The translations under genes and the position numbers were made by a program. Source: Phoronis australis (taxonomy: Eukaryota; Phoronida; Phoronidae). From it: 48,685 nucleotides of DNA. The stretch is taken from contig NMRA01000386.1 in the NCBI GenBank assembly GCA_002633005.1, forward strand, positions 211,373 to 260,057, given 5' to 3'. The notes under the pieces were generated by a model, which was not told the origin of the DNA, did not search any database, and saw only the letters and a program-made list of their open reading frames with translations. Below, in pieces: positions 36,101 through 47,616 of this stretch; the first letter of the stretch is position 1, and each line of letters begins with the position of its first letter.

Positions 36101-39100
36101 TTTTTGCTAAATTTTACTAAAAAGACATGGTCACGTGATTCATTTAATGGCAGATTGGCAAAAAATCACCGAGTTCTACAGACTTTCTACTTTAAGAGAA
36201 TGTGAACTTTTAACGAGTTTAAATCTTTAGTTTCATAAATATAAATACTGGCTGTGCTTCGGCAGGAAGTTTTCCGATATGCAAAATTGGTTGAATACAT
36301 GACACTTGTTGTTATTAACAATCTTTATTCCGTTTCGTTCGTATCCTCAACAACAAAGTTCGACACTCAAAAGAACATTGGTAAAGCAACTGACCAAGAG
36401 GCATGATTAAAAGACACAAGATATTTCGAAGCATACTCGTTTCATTCTCAAGTGGAAATAAAATGACGCAGTAATACCACCACAGAGCAAAAGCTGGAGA
36501 CATACACAGTGGGACACGGCAGGTGTGAAATACTGAAACAGATATAAATAAACAGACTTTTCGACAAGGTCCTACATAACCGTGAGAAATTTTTATTTGT
36601 TTCATACACAGTAAGAGTGTTAACAGGAGAATAATAAATTCCGAATTTTACATAACATGGTGCAGGCGGATTTGGCTAAAAGCTTTATGCGTACAAACTG
36701 CTGCAGTCAGGATACCACTTCCGTTTGAAGTTCATGGTCTTTTGGAGGAAGTGTTGGTCTGGCTGCGATCTTCCTAGAAACAATGCCTCCCACTGAGTTA
36801 ATTTGCCACGCTATTTTATTTTGACTGACCACATAATGTACCGTTTGGTCGCACTTTGCCACCCAAGAAATTGTTATCGTGCTGTCAACTTAATTATCGC
36901 CACGCGCAAATTTCCAGTAGAAATGTACGAAAACGTACTTTCGTTGAGTGATGCAGATTGTAAATGATCGTCATGACTTTAAGCGCAAATTAGTCTACCT
37001 TCGGGTTAAGTGCAGATGTCTACAGCGGCTGTAACCCCGCTTTTCATCACAGAAATCAACCTACATTTATGCCAAATTTGTCTCAAATTGTTCCTTAGTC
37101 AAATTAGAGGTGATTTAAGGACTCCGAACTGGAAAATCCTTGTTGCTTGAAATCAGGCTCTGAAAATTAGCTTGTCACGGATTGTCATTCTTTGCGTCAA
37201 GCATGGTCTTAAGGTTTTAATGAAATGTCTGTATTTTGCAATCCCAGATATCGTTTTTCACCTGAAACCAATTTTATAACAATAAGTGGTTTAAATGAAG
37301 TTAGCTTCTCTGACGTAGCACTGTTTTAAATACGCTTTGATGATAACCCGGATGTCAGCTTCCGTCAAATCCAATTTTTGTGATTTCGACTACCTTCGTA
37401 CTCGGATTATACATGGGCTTGACAAGAATTGATAAAGAATATTGGTTGGAATTAGGCTTAACTTGTCACGACGGGCTGTTTGATGTGAGAAGAAGGGTTT
37501 CAGACATAAGGAACTAAGTTCTTCATGATAATAAGCCCACTGTTCTTCTTCGTGAGAGTCATTAACTTAGGCTTGGGACTGCAATTTGGACAATATGCAT
37601 AAGTAAGAGTTTTGAAAGGAGGCTGGGTAACAGCACGTTTGAGTGTGGTTGGGAAATAGCATTTTTAAATGTGGCTAGGGAATAGCACTTTTAAGTGTGG
37701 TTGAAAATAGCACCTTTAAGTGTAGTTGGGAAAAAGTATCATGAAGTGTGGTTGGGAAATAGCACCTTTTGGTGTGGTTAAAAGGCTGCTCAATTAACCT
37801 TTCTACTGGTCTCCGAAAAATGTGTGCCTTCCACTCAAAGCTGAGAATTATGGGTAAATGACAGTGACACTCTTCCGTTTGCCTGCTTTACTTTTAGTTT
37901 GGTTTCAAACTAGCTCCTTTTGCAGACTAGAGCTCACAAGCTTCAATTTTTTCGTCACAAAATTCATCATTTATTTAAACCTCTTACCCCCAGGAAATAC
38001 CTCTCTGTTTTTTGGTCAAAACAAGTGTGATTTCTTGTGTTTGAAGTAACTGCATTTCGTTATTACATGAGGCCAGGCTCTGCATTCGGACTTATGTGTC
38101 ACCGAGATTGGTCTCGAGGAATAACAAAATGTCAGCTCTTTGTAAGAGCAAAAATCCCTTCTCAACTGCGCAAAGAACACGTTGAGGCTGATTTTACAGC
38201 CATAAGTTGTCTAAATCAAATTCATTTCTTTGGACGAAATTCGTGGTTGGAACTTTAACTTCACAACGAAAAGAAAGTACTTAGTTTGCACGCAAGTCCC
38301 ATTTTTGTTTCGATGCAGTGGCGCAACGATTTCAAGTGCCTTTATTCAAAAGATATGTAGAAAAAGTTAAGACTACCTTTGTGTGCATTTCCCCATGACA
38401 ACGTATGTCCAGGGCTTTCGAATTCTGTGATTACGCGAATCCCGCGAAGTCTGGCGTACTCTATAATTTCTGCTACGTCTTCTTGGGAGTAAACGTGTTG
38501 GGGTGAAAATGCTCCCTGAAATCAAAATGGTCAAGGCTATCCTCCGTGGTGTCTTCAATTCTTACTTAGTAAGTGTCGAAAAATAAGCTATACTTAAAGC
38601 TGAGAAGAGTTAGTGCTCGAACTGGCATTGAACTGGCAGATTGCGACTGATGGATAGAGAATGGTGAATTCTCATTTTTGTCGACAGTCAGAGGTAATCT
38701 AATTTTTAGGTGATCACTTTCATACAAAACAGACTCGCGTTTATCGGACTATAACAAATCAAATTTTCAGCGGACTTAAGTCCGGTTGATGACACGTGCG
38801 ACTATTTGCCTATTACGAGAACAAAACGTTTGCGCCGTTAACATGTTCAAAATTTTCTCATGTTATTCTGACTCGAAAGGGAGCTACTGGGACTCAGGAA
38901 AAGAAACTAAGAACCTTTTCGAATGATTCGAGACATTTTGGAGACTCGCTAATGCCGTTTGTCGCCAACAGTTACTGACTTGAGGGAAAAGAGCCGTGGT
39001 ACCAATTCAATGTGTTCCACGTGATTTTCTTATTTTCTGACAACTTATATGTTTCCAAGCAGCTAACTGTCACTGCGCTACTGTGAAGCTACAGTTTTGT

Positions 39101-42100
39101 GATAGCTCGCGGATGATCCATCTCTATAGTCATACAAAACGTAAGAAACTCGCTATAAACTTACCTTCCGTGACATTTCCGGAAATGTCGTGCTCTGATA
39201 TGGGAAAGACTGGTCGTCTGTTAGATGCCAGTGGAAAACGTTCATCTTGTTGTATGTCATAGCGTCCTAAAATCAATGATAAATAAAGTCAGTCTCTCTC
39301 ATCTTGCCTTTTTGGAAATGACTTAGTTGACAGCTTTGAGGATGCGTGATCGTGACGCATTGTCATAAACTTTTAAGAACAATTGCTCCAAAAAGCATCC
39401 GTGCTTCGAAAATAGAATTTACAGGGCCATTGACAATGTTGTATTGAAACAAAGTGGAAATTCTTAGCTAAAATAATTCCTATGTCGCCTGCAAAAAAAT
39501 AATTTTTGATTTTGAACACTGCTTTAAAAATTAATCTCAAATAGTTCCTTACTCACGTTAAAAGTGATTTCTGGGCTACAATTGCGAATTAAAACGAAGT
39601 CTCTGTTTGTTCTAAGAGTTCAATTTCCCATCTAATGGGCTCTTACATATCCCGTGTATTCTTGTGCATGGTTTTCTGCAGAACAACGAATACTTACCAA
39701 GTTAGCTAGAATAACTTTCTTGCTCACAAAATGTCTCGCAGAGTCGAGCAGAATGCCTCTGTGACTGAATCGGGGTGTGTCGCGTACTCTCGTAGCGTTA
39801 ACGATATACTGAAAGAAAGACAATTCGAAAAAGGTAATATTAGTTTTAATAGAAAAAGGTGAAATTATTATAAATGGAACAGGTGTGCTAAAACTGAATT
39901 TGTAAAGGAATTTAAAAATAGCTCCCATGACTTAATCAACAGCAACTTTTCTATTTGCTCATATATGACGCTAAACTATGTTTGGATGGGAGGATCACTC
40001 GTCCAGTGGCAAAATAAGAGACGCCATAATCATGTTTCTTTCCTGGACTTACGCCCTGAAAATTGAAAGCGACGTTGCATCGGCCTTTGATGACTAAAGT
40101 TCATAAAACGAAAAACAAAATGATATTTTAGAAAACTGTAACATCATTTTTGAAATATAGTCTTGAACTCTTCCATCAAACAAATTCTGATCTTATAATT
40201 GATACTGTTGTTTTGTTATCGATCTACCTTTATCTTTTGTTGAAGTTTATTAGAAAAAGGCATGGTCACGTGGCCCAATTAATGGCACACTTTTGAAGAG
40301 TAAAAATCTATAGCTTTTCAGTCTGCTTTAAGAAAACACGTGCTTTTAATTTTTACTGAGTTAAAATTTATAGTTTCTTTGTAAATGATTGCCTAAATAC
40401 AGGGACTTATCAATAAGGTTATACGTAACGTAAAGGGGGAACTTTCTCCGAGTAAGACAATGGCGCATGTAATTTCATTTTTGAATTCCAAGCTCGAGTT
40501 AAGTAGGAGTCTCGACTCTCATTACTCTGTAAACTGAATTGCTGTTAGCCAGCCTTGTTGTCTTCGCCCGGGAAGGTTTATACCCATGAAAAAATTAAGT
40601 TGACCATTCGTTAAGAGGGTCAGCACGCTAAATACTTGCCCTTTTGAAGAGTTTGTAACACGGAAGGGATCATGTGTTGAGTTTCTAACTCATATAGTGA
40701 CATTGGCAATTATGGATGATCATAATGTATTATGAATGAATTTTATATCAACTCAGATAAACTTTCTATGAATTCATATGAACGATGGTTCAGAAGACGA
40801 CATATTAACAGTGTACATAATTTGTCATCCTTCTTGGTACTGTAATTTACTCATTTAAGCAAGAATAAATTATCAAAAGAGCTTTTCCATCAATGATGCT
40901 TTAAAGGCCACTCACTAGTAATCTGACTGTAAAAATCACACCGACACACCATGTGTATACCACGTATGTAAATACCCCGTAACCCTGGCACTCGTGCCTC
41001 AAGTATTGTTATGAGCTAGAAATATTCATACTTGGTAAGTAATGTATGATATGAAATAAAAGTATAGGAAAAATTACTACACCTAAACAATGCTTATCAG
41101 CGCCAGATTAAGGACTGTGGGGGCCTCTCAGCTATAAAAAGTCTGGGATCCTTATTACGCGCAGTTTAGGTTCGCCCGTCTTTACAATTTTCCTCTGCTT
41201 CCCCCCCCCCCCCCNCCACAAACACATGACCATAGGTTTCACCCACCTATCAACTCAACTTTCGCCTGTCCCCCGTGGTCTCTAGTTTGTGTGGGGTCAT
41301 AAACTGCACCTTATTAGGCTCTGGTGTTAGCAATGTAATCCATATTACACTGTACGTCCGTTCAGCTGTCTTCGACTCCCTCTCAGAGGGCTGGAGATTT
41401 TTATCGAAAATCCATGATTATGACTTGTCCTCATGAACAAGAGAACGTGAGCCTAAATCAAAGTAGAGCGGTCAACTCACCACGAAATTGGCATTTTGAT
41501 AAATCAGCTGACTGAACGTCTCCAATCCTGAAAAAGAAGTCAAAATGAAAGCATTTCTAACACTTAAAAAATTTCAATAAGCTAAGATAAAATAAACATG
41601 TTCAACTGGACTACGGTACTTACTGAAAAATCTTAAATCATCGAGAGCGTCTCGGCGCTCCCTTCTTGAAGAATGATGGAATGATTAGAATGGCGGGACA
41701 AATGGAACTTTTTGCTGTGCTCTCGCGATATTCGATCGATAGTAGCGTTCCACTATAATTCCTCAAGAAGGGAGCAGGACGCTCCCGAGGATTTAAGGCT
41801 TTTTAGTAAGTACCGTAGTCCAGTTGAACAGATTTAACTTGTCGTTTATTATTTCCTTTCCTGGGTGGATAAAAAGGTTTACATTTCAAGATAAAATATC
41901 TTTCTTGAAATCATCACAAGTATCATAGACAGGAGGAGACTCCAACATGTTCTTGATAAACACTTCATCTTAAAACAAAAATGTACAAGTATATACTTAT
42001 TTTTGTGAGCTACAAAATTACTCAGCAACTGTCACAACACTGAAGAAAGTGAATGTCTTTAGACTGGTCGTATTTTCAAGATACACAAAATATTGAGATA

Positions 42101-45100
42101 ACCATCTACCTTTGGAAGAGTACGTGTACCTAACGATGTCTCGTGATTCAATCTCCTATAAGTATTCTAGACGTGGGATAAAACCGATCAAAGTTCCAAG
42201 TTACACTTACCTCGCACTATACCCCAAACACTATCAGCCCTGACAACGGCACTGGATTTCTGAACGGAAATATTGATATGATCTGTAAAATAATAACGAA
42301 AGATTAGACATTGCAACATGCGCATGCTAGTTACTTTGCATCTGTCATGGCGTTCTATGTATACATTCTTTTCGAAGGGTGTCAATCCGAAGGATTGAAA
42401 TAACAAATGAAAATTTACTAGCTACATTTCTGGTGACGAAGTTCACATTTGCACCAAGCGTAACAAGGTTCACGCCAGCAAGTTTACAACAAACTTGCAA
42501 ATGAAAAAATTTAGTTTTTTTGCACTCAGGAATTTTTAAGAGAATGCAAATCGGACATCTGACAAGGAGGCAAATCTGTCACTTCAAAAAAGAATCCTAT
42601 CAACCGTGTTATAAACGTATTGTGCAAAATGCTTTTGTTTTAGCCAATCACGTGCCATCACCATGGACGAGTAGAACCCAACCACAAATCACGTGAGTAG
42701 AATGTAGCCATTTCAAAGTAAGAAGGCAGATCTGCCTTCTCATTTGGAGACGATGATAAGTAAGTAGATAAGACGTCTGACGTGTAAGACGGCTGCTCTC
42801 GTGAACGTGGCATTTGCTAATAACCTTTGAGGATGCAAGTTATGTCGATACTGACCAGACGTACAGACGTATGCGTATGTGTAAATTGTGAACCCTGTAC
42901 TCCTATAGTTGTCGGTTTCATCTAAGTGGTAAAGTATGCTCTAATACTAAACTCACAGAAACGAAAACGAAACCGAAGAGTTGGTTAACACATAAGACAT
43001 TTCGCTTTTTAAAGTGCACTCCTTTTTAGCTTACTACGTCAGATGACGCAGTCTCCTGAGAAATCATCGGCATCAACTTACATTTCTCGTCCATAGTTTC
43101 GTGGGGATATTTTTCGCACTCTCTCGACGTAACGTCTAATCTCAGAACTTCCAGTACCTTCCCCGCAGTTACAGTGAATATCTCGTTGAAGAACACGAGA
43201 TCCTGATATCGTCTGATTGCTTCGTCTATGACGTCACAACCTCTTAGATTGGCAGACATCTTGAATGTGTGAGGGTTTATTGACAACGTCTCCGATGTCG
43301 TCTGCATCGAATGTGGCTGAGGCCACACAGAGCCTCCCGGTAGTGGTTTCTCGCCCTGATTATAAAAATTATAATTTTTCTCTAATTATACACAAAAATC
43401 ACAGTAAAATTTAATACACTGTGGTTATTTTCTACTTGTGCAAGACACTACCAGTAAAAAAACCTCTAAAGTTCAGTTGTCGCCCCCATAGCAACGACAA
43501 TAGCAGCATGTTTTCGGCATATGCTATACATTTGTACTGAGTTCAAACCGGAAATGTTTCTAGTAGCGTTCTTTCACCAGTTACATTTTTCAACTTATTT
43601 GCTCCGTTAATATCGTGCTGTTCCTTTAGAAATTTACATTGCCGTTTCTCCTTGATTTTGCGTAGTTTGCTTTTTGATTTTCAGCGATTCGTCAAAGCTG
43701 GAACGTTTATTGGACAAGCGTGATAAGCGCACAGAGGGAGAGAGTGGTATTGGGAATCACTTCCATCAGTAACCGTACAACTTTTGTATCCCAAAATCTG
43801 TGAACACCGCCGTATCAATTCACACTAGTGGACGTGGTGATGAAGATAGGTTTGAGAAGTCATCGCTTGTGCCTTCTAGCTCATTGCGTTGAGTAACCTG
43901 CTTCGCTTTAGGTGGTGAGTAAAAGAGAACCCCCTTTATAAGGACCGTTTAAGATCGCTTCGGTTGTACACGCAAACTTGTATAGATTTTTTCCCTAGAA
44001 TTTCAATTATCTTCGTATCAGTGGGATCAACTGAAAACACCCGCCCCACTTGATATCTTCATATCTTTTCCTACGAAAATGTCCAATTTTGGTCAACTTC
44101 GGAACATCATACCTCAGAAATCGCTGATCTGGTTCACTTTCAGAAACAATGCTTTGAACATTGTTCCCCAAAGCTCTTTTAGGAATTACATTTAAAATGT
44201 TCCACTTTTGCATGAGGGGCTATGAAAAACTATCACTGGCGTGATTTTTTTAAAGTTGCATAAAACGATAATTTAGAAAACTGTAACATATTTTTGAGAT
44301 TTAATCCTAAACATTTATATCACACAAAATCTTGTTATGTTATTGGTCCTGTTGTTTTGCTATGAATGCACGTTTCTTTTTTGCTAAATTTTCTTTAAAA
44401 AGCAGACTCACATGGCCTAATTAGTGGAAGATTGGTATAAAGTTAAAAATCAGAATTTATCCTTTCAAAATTATATACTTTTGCTGAGTTGAATGCTACA
44501 GGTTCAAAGATTTTGACTAAATGTACAAACTTCAACAATTATTAGAATCTCTTGGTCTATTCACACAGACCTCTTGTCTATTTACATTGTCACGACGTTT
44601 CGGTCGGTCTATTCTCCGGCCATTATCAGTTGTTCCTGCGTTCTTAGAAGAACGAGTACGGATATGTGGTACACTAATCATGATGTGATTTTTGTCCGAG
44701 AAAGGAAAAGTGACAATGTAAATAGACAAGAGGTCGGTGTAAAAAGACCAAGAGACTTTAATAATAGTTTTAACACGCCACCACTTCAGATCGGTTTTAG
44801 AAAGTCATGTACAAATTTGTCGATAAGATCCAACGTAATGTTAAAGCCATGTCAGTTCTTGTATGACAATATTTCACATGATATTGCCAGATATTATATT
44901 GACCTTTGCGGATGGAGGGAGACTTCACTTGCGTAATGAAGTGAGGGAAATCGTTATTTCGTAAGTGCGTCCATCAGTTGTCCTATTTGTAAAAATAAAG
45001 TTGTAATCCTTCAAAATAAACCGAAATCATGTGAAACAGATTAGCCTAGTTTTAATAGGGATACAATTGATTTGTACTTCGGTTGAGTGGATTAATGTCA

Positions 45101-47608
45101 AGAGCTACTTCGTGAAAGATGGCGTAATGTTTCTTCAGACAACAATACGCGAATGCACGGTTTCGTCCACCTCCTTGAATACTTAACTAGATAGGATAAA
45201 AAAACAAACATGCTTCTTAAAATTAAGGATTGCAGCAAAATTGTATTTTTTCGACATCCTCGTACATGTGCAATCCATTTTCGAATTACGGAATGTCGAC
45301 GATATTTGTAAAAATCAACGAATGTGCGTGTCTAACGATTATTCTTTAGTAATTTCCAACGGTGACGTCACTTGCTGTTACCAGCAGTGATCGCTGTTCA
45401 TTCCAGGCTCATGTTCAAACTATAACGAATAATCGTTTGCACCAGAAACCATCCAAAAACATCTAAATTACCAAAAAGTGACAGTAATTGTTCTCTCAAA
45501 ATTATGCGCCAGCAGAGCTTGTCCATATATCAACCTAATTTTAAACATGGTAGCAACGACAGAAGACTTATTCGTGAGAGTCGCTAGTAGAAAACATTAC
45601 CTGCAGTTTGGCTCCCCATCTTTTTAGCGCGACTGATTAATATGTCTGTCGACGGGGAATCCCTGAGAGCTAATTTTCGCAGACCGGTCTGCGCCATGAG
45701 GTTGTTTACCATTTATTTTGAGATTGAGGACTCGAGTGTATTCTCTATTGTTGTTCGTTCTATGACTCTCGTATATCAGGTTTCCAGTGCAAACAAAACA
45801 GCTGCGATATTTAACAACAAAACCTTGCACGATGTTTATAGACAGAAGAGAAACAATTATTGTCATGTGAAGTGCTGGTGTCAACCAATCAACTAATTAT
45901 CAATTTTAAGAGATTTGCAGCACTTATTACCCAACCACGGTTGGATTTATTTACACGTCAAAATCTCAAAGAAAATCAATACATACAAACTAGGGAAGAT
46001 ATAACGATCAACAACAAAAACTGACCATTCACCAGAAGTAGTAACATGTTTGGGACGCCCTTATTCGAACATGCCAAATCATGCTACCAACACTCGAAAT
46101 ACTCGTTTGATATCGCGAAAGAAGTATTCAACGCTGTTCAAGTACCACGTGCTCTCATGCTCAGGAAAAATGGTTCTCTTCAGACTAGCTCGTGGTTTAC
46201 AGTAAGTCGACACTTTTTGCTTTTATCGCAAATTCGGTTAACTTGTTTTCAGTGAGAACAATGTCGATAACGTCATACCATGTTATCTGAATATGTATTA
46301 TACCCATCAACAGTCTATCGCACTAGTTAGGCTTCATTGAAAGAAGATGGATTCATCGATGTATTCATGTCGCCCTCTTCCACGAACCCACCAGTCTCCT
46401 ATCTTTCTTTACCCCCTTCCCCCCACCCCCGATCTTTTGAACCAAAAAGATCCGGCAGCAACGTTAGTATTGTAAATTGGCCAGTTAAATTTACACGCAA
46501 ATTTCCTTCGCACGTGGAAGACGGTTACCGCCTAATTTTCAACAGGTTTCAACACATTTCCAATGTGTTGTTAATTTTTTCTTGTGCAATGTTTAACAAT
46601 TCATGAAGTTAAACTCCACCTATATAGTCAGAAACATGAAAACGACACGCGAGTAGCGAGTAGCCCAATTACTGTACGGAACTGAGGTAATTACAATTTC
46701 ATACAACTGGTTTTATTGAAAGAAGTTATTAAGTAGAGCTCACCATTCAATAGTAGTGATAACAGACATTTCTTTGAAATTACAAATATTTACGAACTGA
46801 AAATGTGCACATGGCTTCCATGTAGCAATTAAATTCATTATAAAGCTGTTTCACAATTTCGAATAGCATGGAGAAACTGAATTAATTTGATACGGGGATG
46901 TGTCGCTAGTCTTGAGGTGTGGCGAGTTGTGCTGCCGCAACATTAAAGTAAGTCTAAGTAAAACGTTTCAGTTCCCGCCAGGAGCTCAAAATACACTAAG
47001 ATGAGACGACAGTAGTTGCCAGGCGGTGGCAGGGATTTAACATTTCATTTTAGGTTTTCAAATCATTTACGTTAGCCAGAGTTTAGTAGCTGCAAAAAGA
47101 ATTCATATCTCGTGGTACGTGCGCTGCATTACAACGTTGCTGTGCAGCAATGGTTTTGTTTGTCATATTTGAAAAAATCTGGTTTACGTCGAAATTCGAT
47201 GAATTTCCAAGACTACTGCCATCGCCATTTTCTGAATATTATTGACTTTTTGTACTAAATATTAACAACATAAGAATTTCAGAGATTGTGGTTGCGTCGA
47301 ATACCCTCGTCAACGAAATAAAGTTATACTTTAGCGGCAGGCTAACCTTCTAATGTAACACAAAATTGACTCGTTAGATCTTTTTTGTAAATAGAAGTGT
47401 TCGTTACAAAGCATCATCAAAATACGATTTCTATCCTGAAAGCTCATTTGGGAATTATGTCTTTGTTAATAAATCATTCCAGTCGTTGTGTTCATTGCGT
47501 ATAAAAGTCGACACTCACCTTGAGAGGAATCCTTGGTAAAATCGGATACAGGTGTCCGATCGCGCACACAACTTCGGTGACAGCTACCAGCAATCCCAAA
47601 AGTATCAT
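29906..47608 (-). CDS. HEXB-like: Beta-hexosaminidase (GH20, HEXA/HEXB type) with altered active site, 13 coding exons, 591 aa
   Basis: Spliced CDS (minus): 47608-47519, 43355-43082, 42282-42211, 41527-41481, 39808-39698, 39266-39165, 38515-38377, 35758-35563, 35391-35235, 34659-34464, 31405-31315, 30518-30414, 30101-29906; 1776 nt, all junctions in frame. Residues 1-16 are a signal peptide, 31-160 the N-terminal GH20b domain, and about 172-540 the catalytic barrel. Family landmarks include DSARHF (R186), [19 protein letters not shown] (H269), VWQ (W387), VWK (W406), WYLN (438-441) and [11 protein letters not shown]. Active HEX enzymes remove terminal GlcNAc/GalNAc in lysosomes or outside cells. 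Here the usual GGDE is GLSE (S337 for the Asp that assists catalysis; E338 kept), WGEY is WGTF (T480), and EFD is EFE (E265). The C-terminus (558-591) adds a Ser-rich spacer and a hydrophobic end resembling a GPI signal. Human HEXA/HEXB are 529/556 aa. Activity is doubtful. Confidence 0.93.
30414..30518 (-). CDS. HEXB-like: Hexosaminidase-like gene, exon 12
   Basis: It encodes [14 protein letters not shown] and [11 protein letters not shown] (493-526), the end of the barrel. N509-D-T is a sequon. A TAA lies across the donor (AA|GTAAGG), but splicing continues the conserved tail in frame. Confidence 0.9.
30838..31012. mobile_element. Short MITE family C (GGCGGATCC / ATCCGCC ends), copy
   Basis: Starts GGGCGGATCCAGGAATTTG and ends CCTAAATCCGCCACTGGA. 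The interior has CCAGGATTTTACCAGTCAAA and CATTCGCACCCC, shared inverted with 48318-48482. An n at 30990 falls in a C-rich run. In intron 11 of the hexosaminidase-like gene. Confidence 0.7.
31315..31405 (-). CDS. HEXB-like: Hexosaminidase-like gene, exon 11
   Basis: It encodes [20 protein letters not shown] (residues 472-491). The usual LWGEYVD has lost its sugar-binding Glu (Thr480). Donor TATG|GTGAGG splits Trp492. Confidence 0.92.
32098..32402. mobile_element. Short MITE family C, longer copy
   Basis: Starts GCAGTGGCGGATTTAGGGGG and ends CCCTGGATCCGTCCCTGG. Interior TTCTACCACATACCATTTGG and AGTTCGGGTGCG are family features. Intron 10 of the hexosaminidase-like gene. Confidence 0.65.
34144..34294 (+). 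mobile_element. MITE family B, copy 3
   Basis: GTTCAGTAACTCTAGGACC to CGTCTACTGAAC, very close to the reverse complement of copy 2, with the block TAGGTCCTAGCG repeated once more. Intron 10 of the hexosaminidase-like gene, 170 bp from exon 10. Confidence 0.85.
34464..34659 (-). CDS. HEXB-like: Hexosaminidase-like gene, exon 10
   Basis: It encodes residues 397-461: VQVWKD (W406), [14 protein letters not shown] and [10 protein letters not shown]. The usual SAPWYL is SSCWYL, and the residue after WYLN is Met442, where vertebrate alpha has Arg. Acceptor ctttgtttag, donor CCAG|GTAACT. Confidence 0.92.
35235..35391 (-). CDS. HEXB-like: Hexosaminidase-like gene, exon 9
   Basis: It encodes [14 protein letters not shown] through [13 protein letters not shown] (345-396); SNP and VWQ (W387) match HEXA/HEXB. 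The preceding intron is only 171 nt. Donor CAG|GTAATG. Confidence 0.92.
35563..35758 (-). CDS. HEXB-like: Hexosaminidase-like gene, exon 8 (altered catalytic motif)
   Basis: It encodes residues 280-343: [13 protein letters not shown], sequons at N295 and N310, [10 protein letters not shown] and [12 protein letters not shown]. The family motif at this place is HLGGDEV; here codons CTT TCT GAA give L336 S337 E338, so the Asp is gone and the acid Glu stays. Donor TGTTG|GTAGGT completes Trp344 with the next exon. Confidence 0.93.
35800..36240 (+). repeat. Dispersed repeat family A, copy 3
   Basis: Shares CATTTGGCCAACTTAGGAACA, GGCAGATCGGGTTCA, TTTTGCATGAGGGGCTAT and ATGGTCACGTGA with copies 1, 4 and 5. 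It lies in intron 7, immediately upstream of exon 8. A 74-codon open frame (35747-35971) is within it. Confidence 0.7.
37620..37790 (+). repeat. Minisatellite, about six units of 26-33 bp
   Basis: Tandem copies of TGTGGTTGGGAAATAGCACT plus TTTAAG with point changes. Intron 7 of the hexosaminidase-like gene. Confidence 0.85.
38377..38515 (-). CDS. HEXB-like: Hexosaminidase-like gene, exon 7
   Basis: It encodes [12 protein letters not shown]-type sequence ([18 protein letters not shown]) and SPGHTLSWG (233-278). His269 is kept; the Asp of the usual EFD-x-PGH is Glu265. Donor AAAG|GTAGTC is somewhat weak. Confidence 0.92.
39165..39266 (-). CDS. HEXB-like: Hexosaminidase-like gene, exon 6
   Basis: It encodes [20 protein letters not shown] through FPEMSRK (199-232), with the conserved HWH-x-x-DD pair at D215/D216 intact. 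Donor AAG|GTAAGT. Confidence 0.93.
39698..39808 (-). CDS. HEXB-like: Hexosaminidase-like gene, exon 5 (catalytic barrel start)
   Basis: It encodes residues 162-198: an NAT sequon at N165, the block [15 protein letters not shown] with substrate-binding Arg186, and the following helix. Acceptor tttctttcag, donor TTG|GTAAGT. Confidence 0.92.
40075..40400 (+). repeat. Dispersed repeat family A, copy 4
   Basis: AGAAAACTGTAACAT, GTTGTTTTG-TAT, GGCATGGTCACGTGG and CCAATTAATGGCACA follow in the order of the other copies. Intron 4 of the hexosaminidase-like gene. Confidence 0.65.
41100..41330. mobile_element. Possible MITE with CAGCGCCAGATTAAGG-like ends
   Basis: Left end CAGCGCCAGATTAAGG is loosely inverted as CCTTATTAGGCTCTGGTG on the right. 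Contains a C run with an n at 41215. Confidence 0.35.
41481..41527 (-). CDS. HEXB-like: Hexosaminidase-like gene, exon 4 (47 nt)
   Basis: It encodes (G)[15 protein letters not shown], the family-invariant GLETFSQL segment. Acceptor cttctttttcag, donor GTG|GTGAGT. Confidence 0.9.
41600..41829. mobile_element. 230-bp MITE with about 70-bp inverted ends
   Basis: GTTCAACTGGACTACGGTAC at the left is perfectly inverted at the right end. Pairing continues through TTACTGAAAAATCTTAAATC, TCGAGAGCGTC and CTCCCTTCTTGA with few changes. It lies 73 bp upstream of the exon 4 acceptor. Confidence 0.88.
42211..42282 (-). CDS. HEXB-like: Hexosaminidase-like gene, exon 3
   Basis: 72-nt exon with acceptor attttacag and donor CGAG|GTAAGT. 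It encodes [20 protein letters not shown] and IVR, the end of GH20b leading to the conserved VWGxxRGLETF. Confidence 0.88.
43082..43355 (-). CDS. HEXB-like: Hexosaminidase-like gene, exon 2 (GH20b domain)
   Basis: It encodes residues 31-121, with [12 protein letters not shown] near the start (compare WPWP/WPLP-Q in HEXA/HEXB) and [16 protein letters not shown] matching the C-x-x-L-D-E-A-x-x-R-Y-x-D-L-x-F block. Donor AAAT|GTAAGT. Confidence 0.9.
44050..44520 (+). repeat. Dispersed repeat family A, copy 5
   Basis: GTCAACTTCGGAACATCATA, TTTTGCATGAGGGGCTATGA, GTTGTTTTGCTATGAATGCA and CTCACATGGCCTAATTA match copies 1, 3 and 4 in order. Intron 1 of the hexosaminidase-like gene. Confidence 0.7.
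44534..44770. mobile_element. Fold-back element with hammerhead-like core
   Basis: CTTGGTCTATTCACACAGAC / inverted partner at 44733-44752, followed by CTCTTGTCTATTTACATTGT perfectly inverted; looser pairing reaches 44534 and 44770. Just inside, the minus strand reads CTGATAATGGCCGG ... CCGACCGAAACGTC, like a type I hammerhead of Penelope-type elements but with CUGAUAA in place of CUGAUGA. Confidence 0.8.
44771..47518 (-). other. Remainder of intron 1 of the hexosaminidase-like gene
   Basis: No further exon is needed to keep frame between exons 1 and 2. Plus-strand open frames (45642-45896, 46046-46255, 46337-46606) show no domain. Confidence 0.45.
47519..47608 (-). CDS. HEXB-like: Hexosaminidase-like gene, exon 1 (signal peptide)
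   Basis: ATG at 47608 opens [16 protein letters not shown], a clear secretory signal with likely cleavage after Ala16. The exon ends at a perfect donor, AAG|GTGAGT. Phase 0. Confidence 0.85.
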
Positions 47609-47616
47609 TTTTACAC

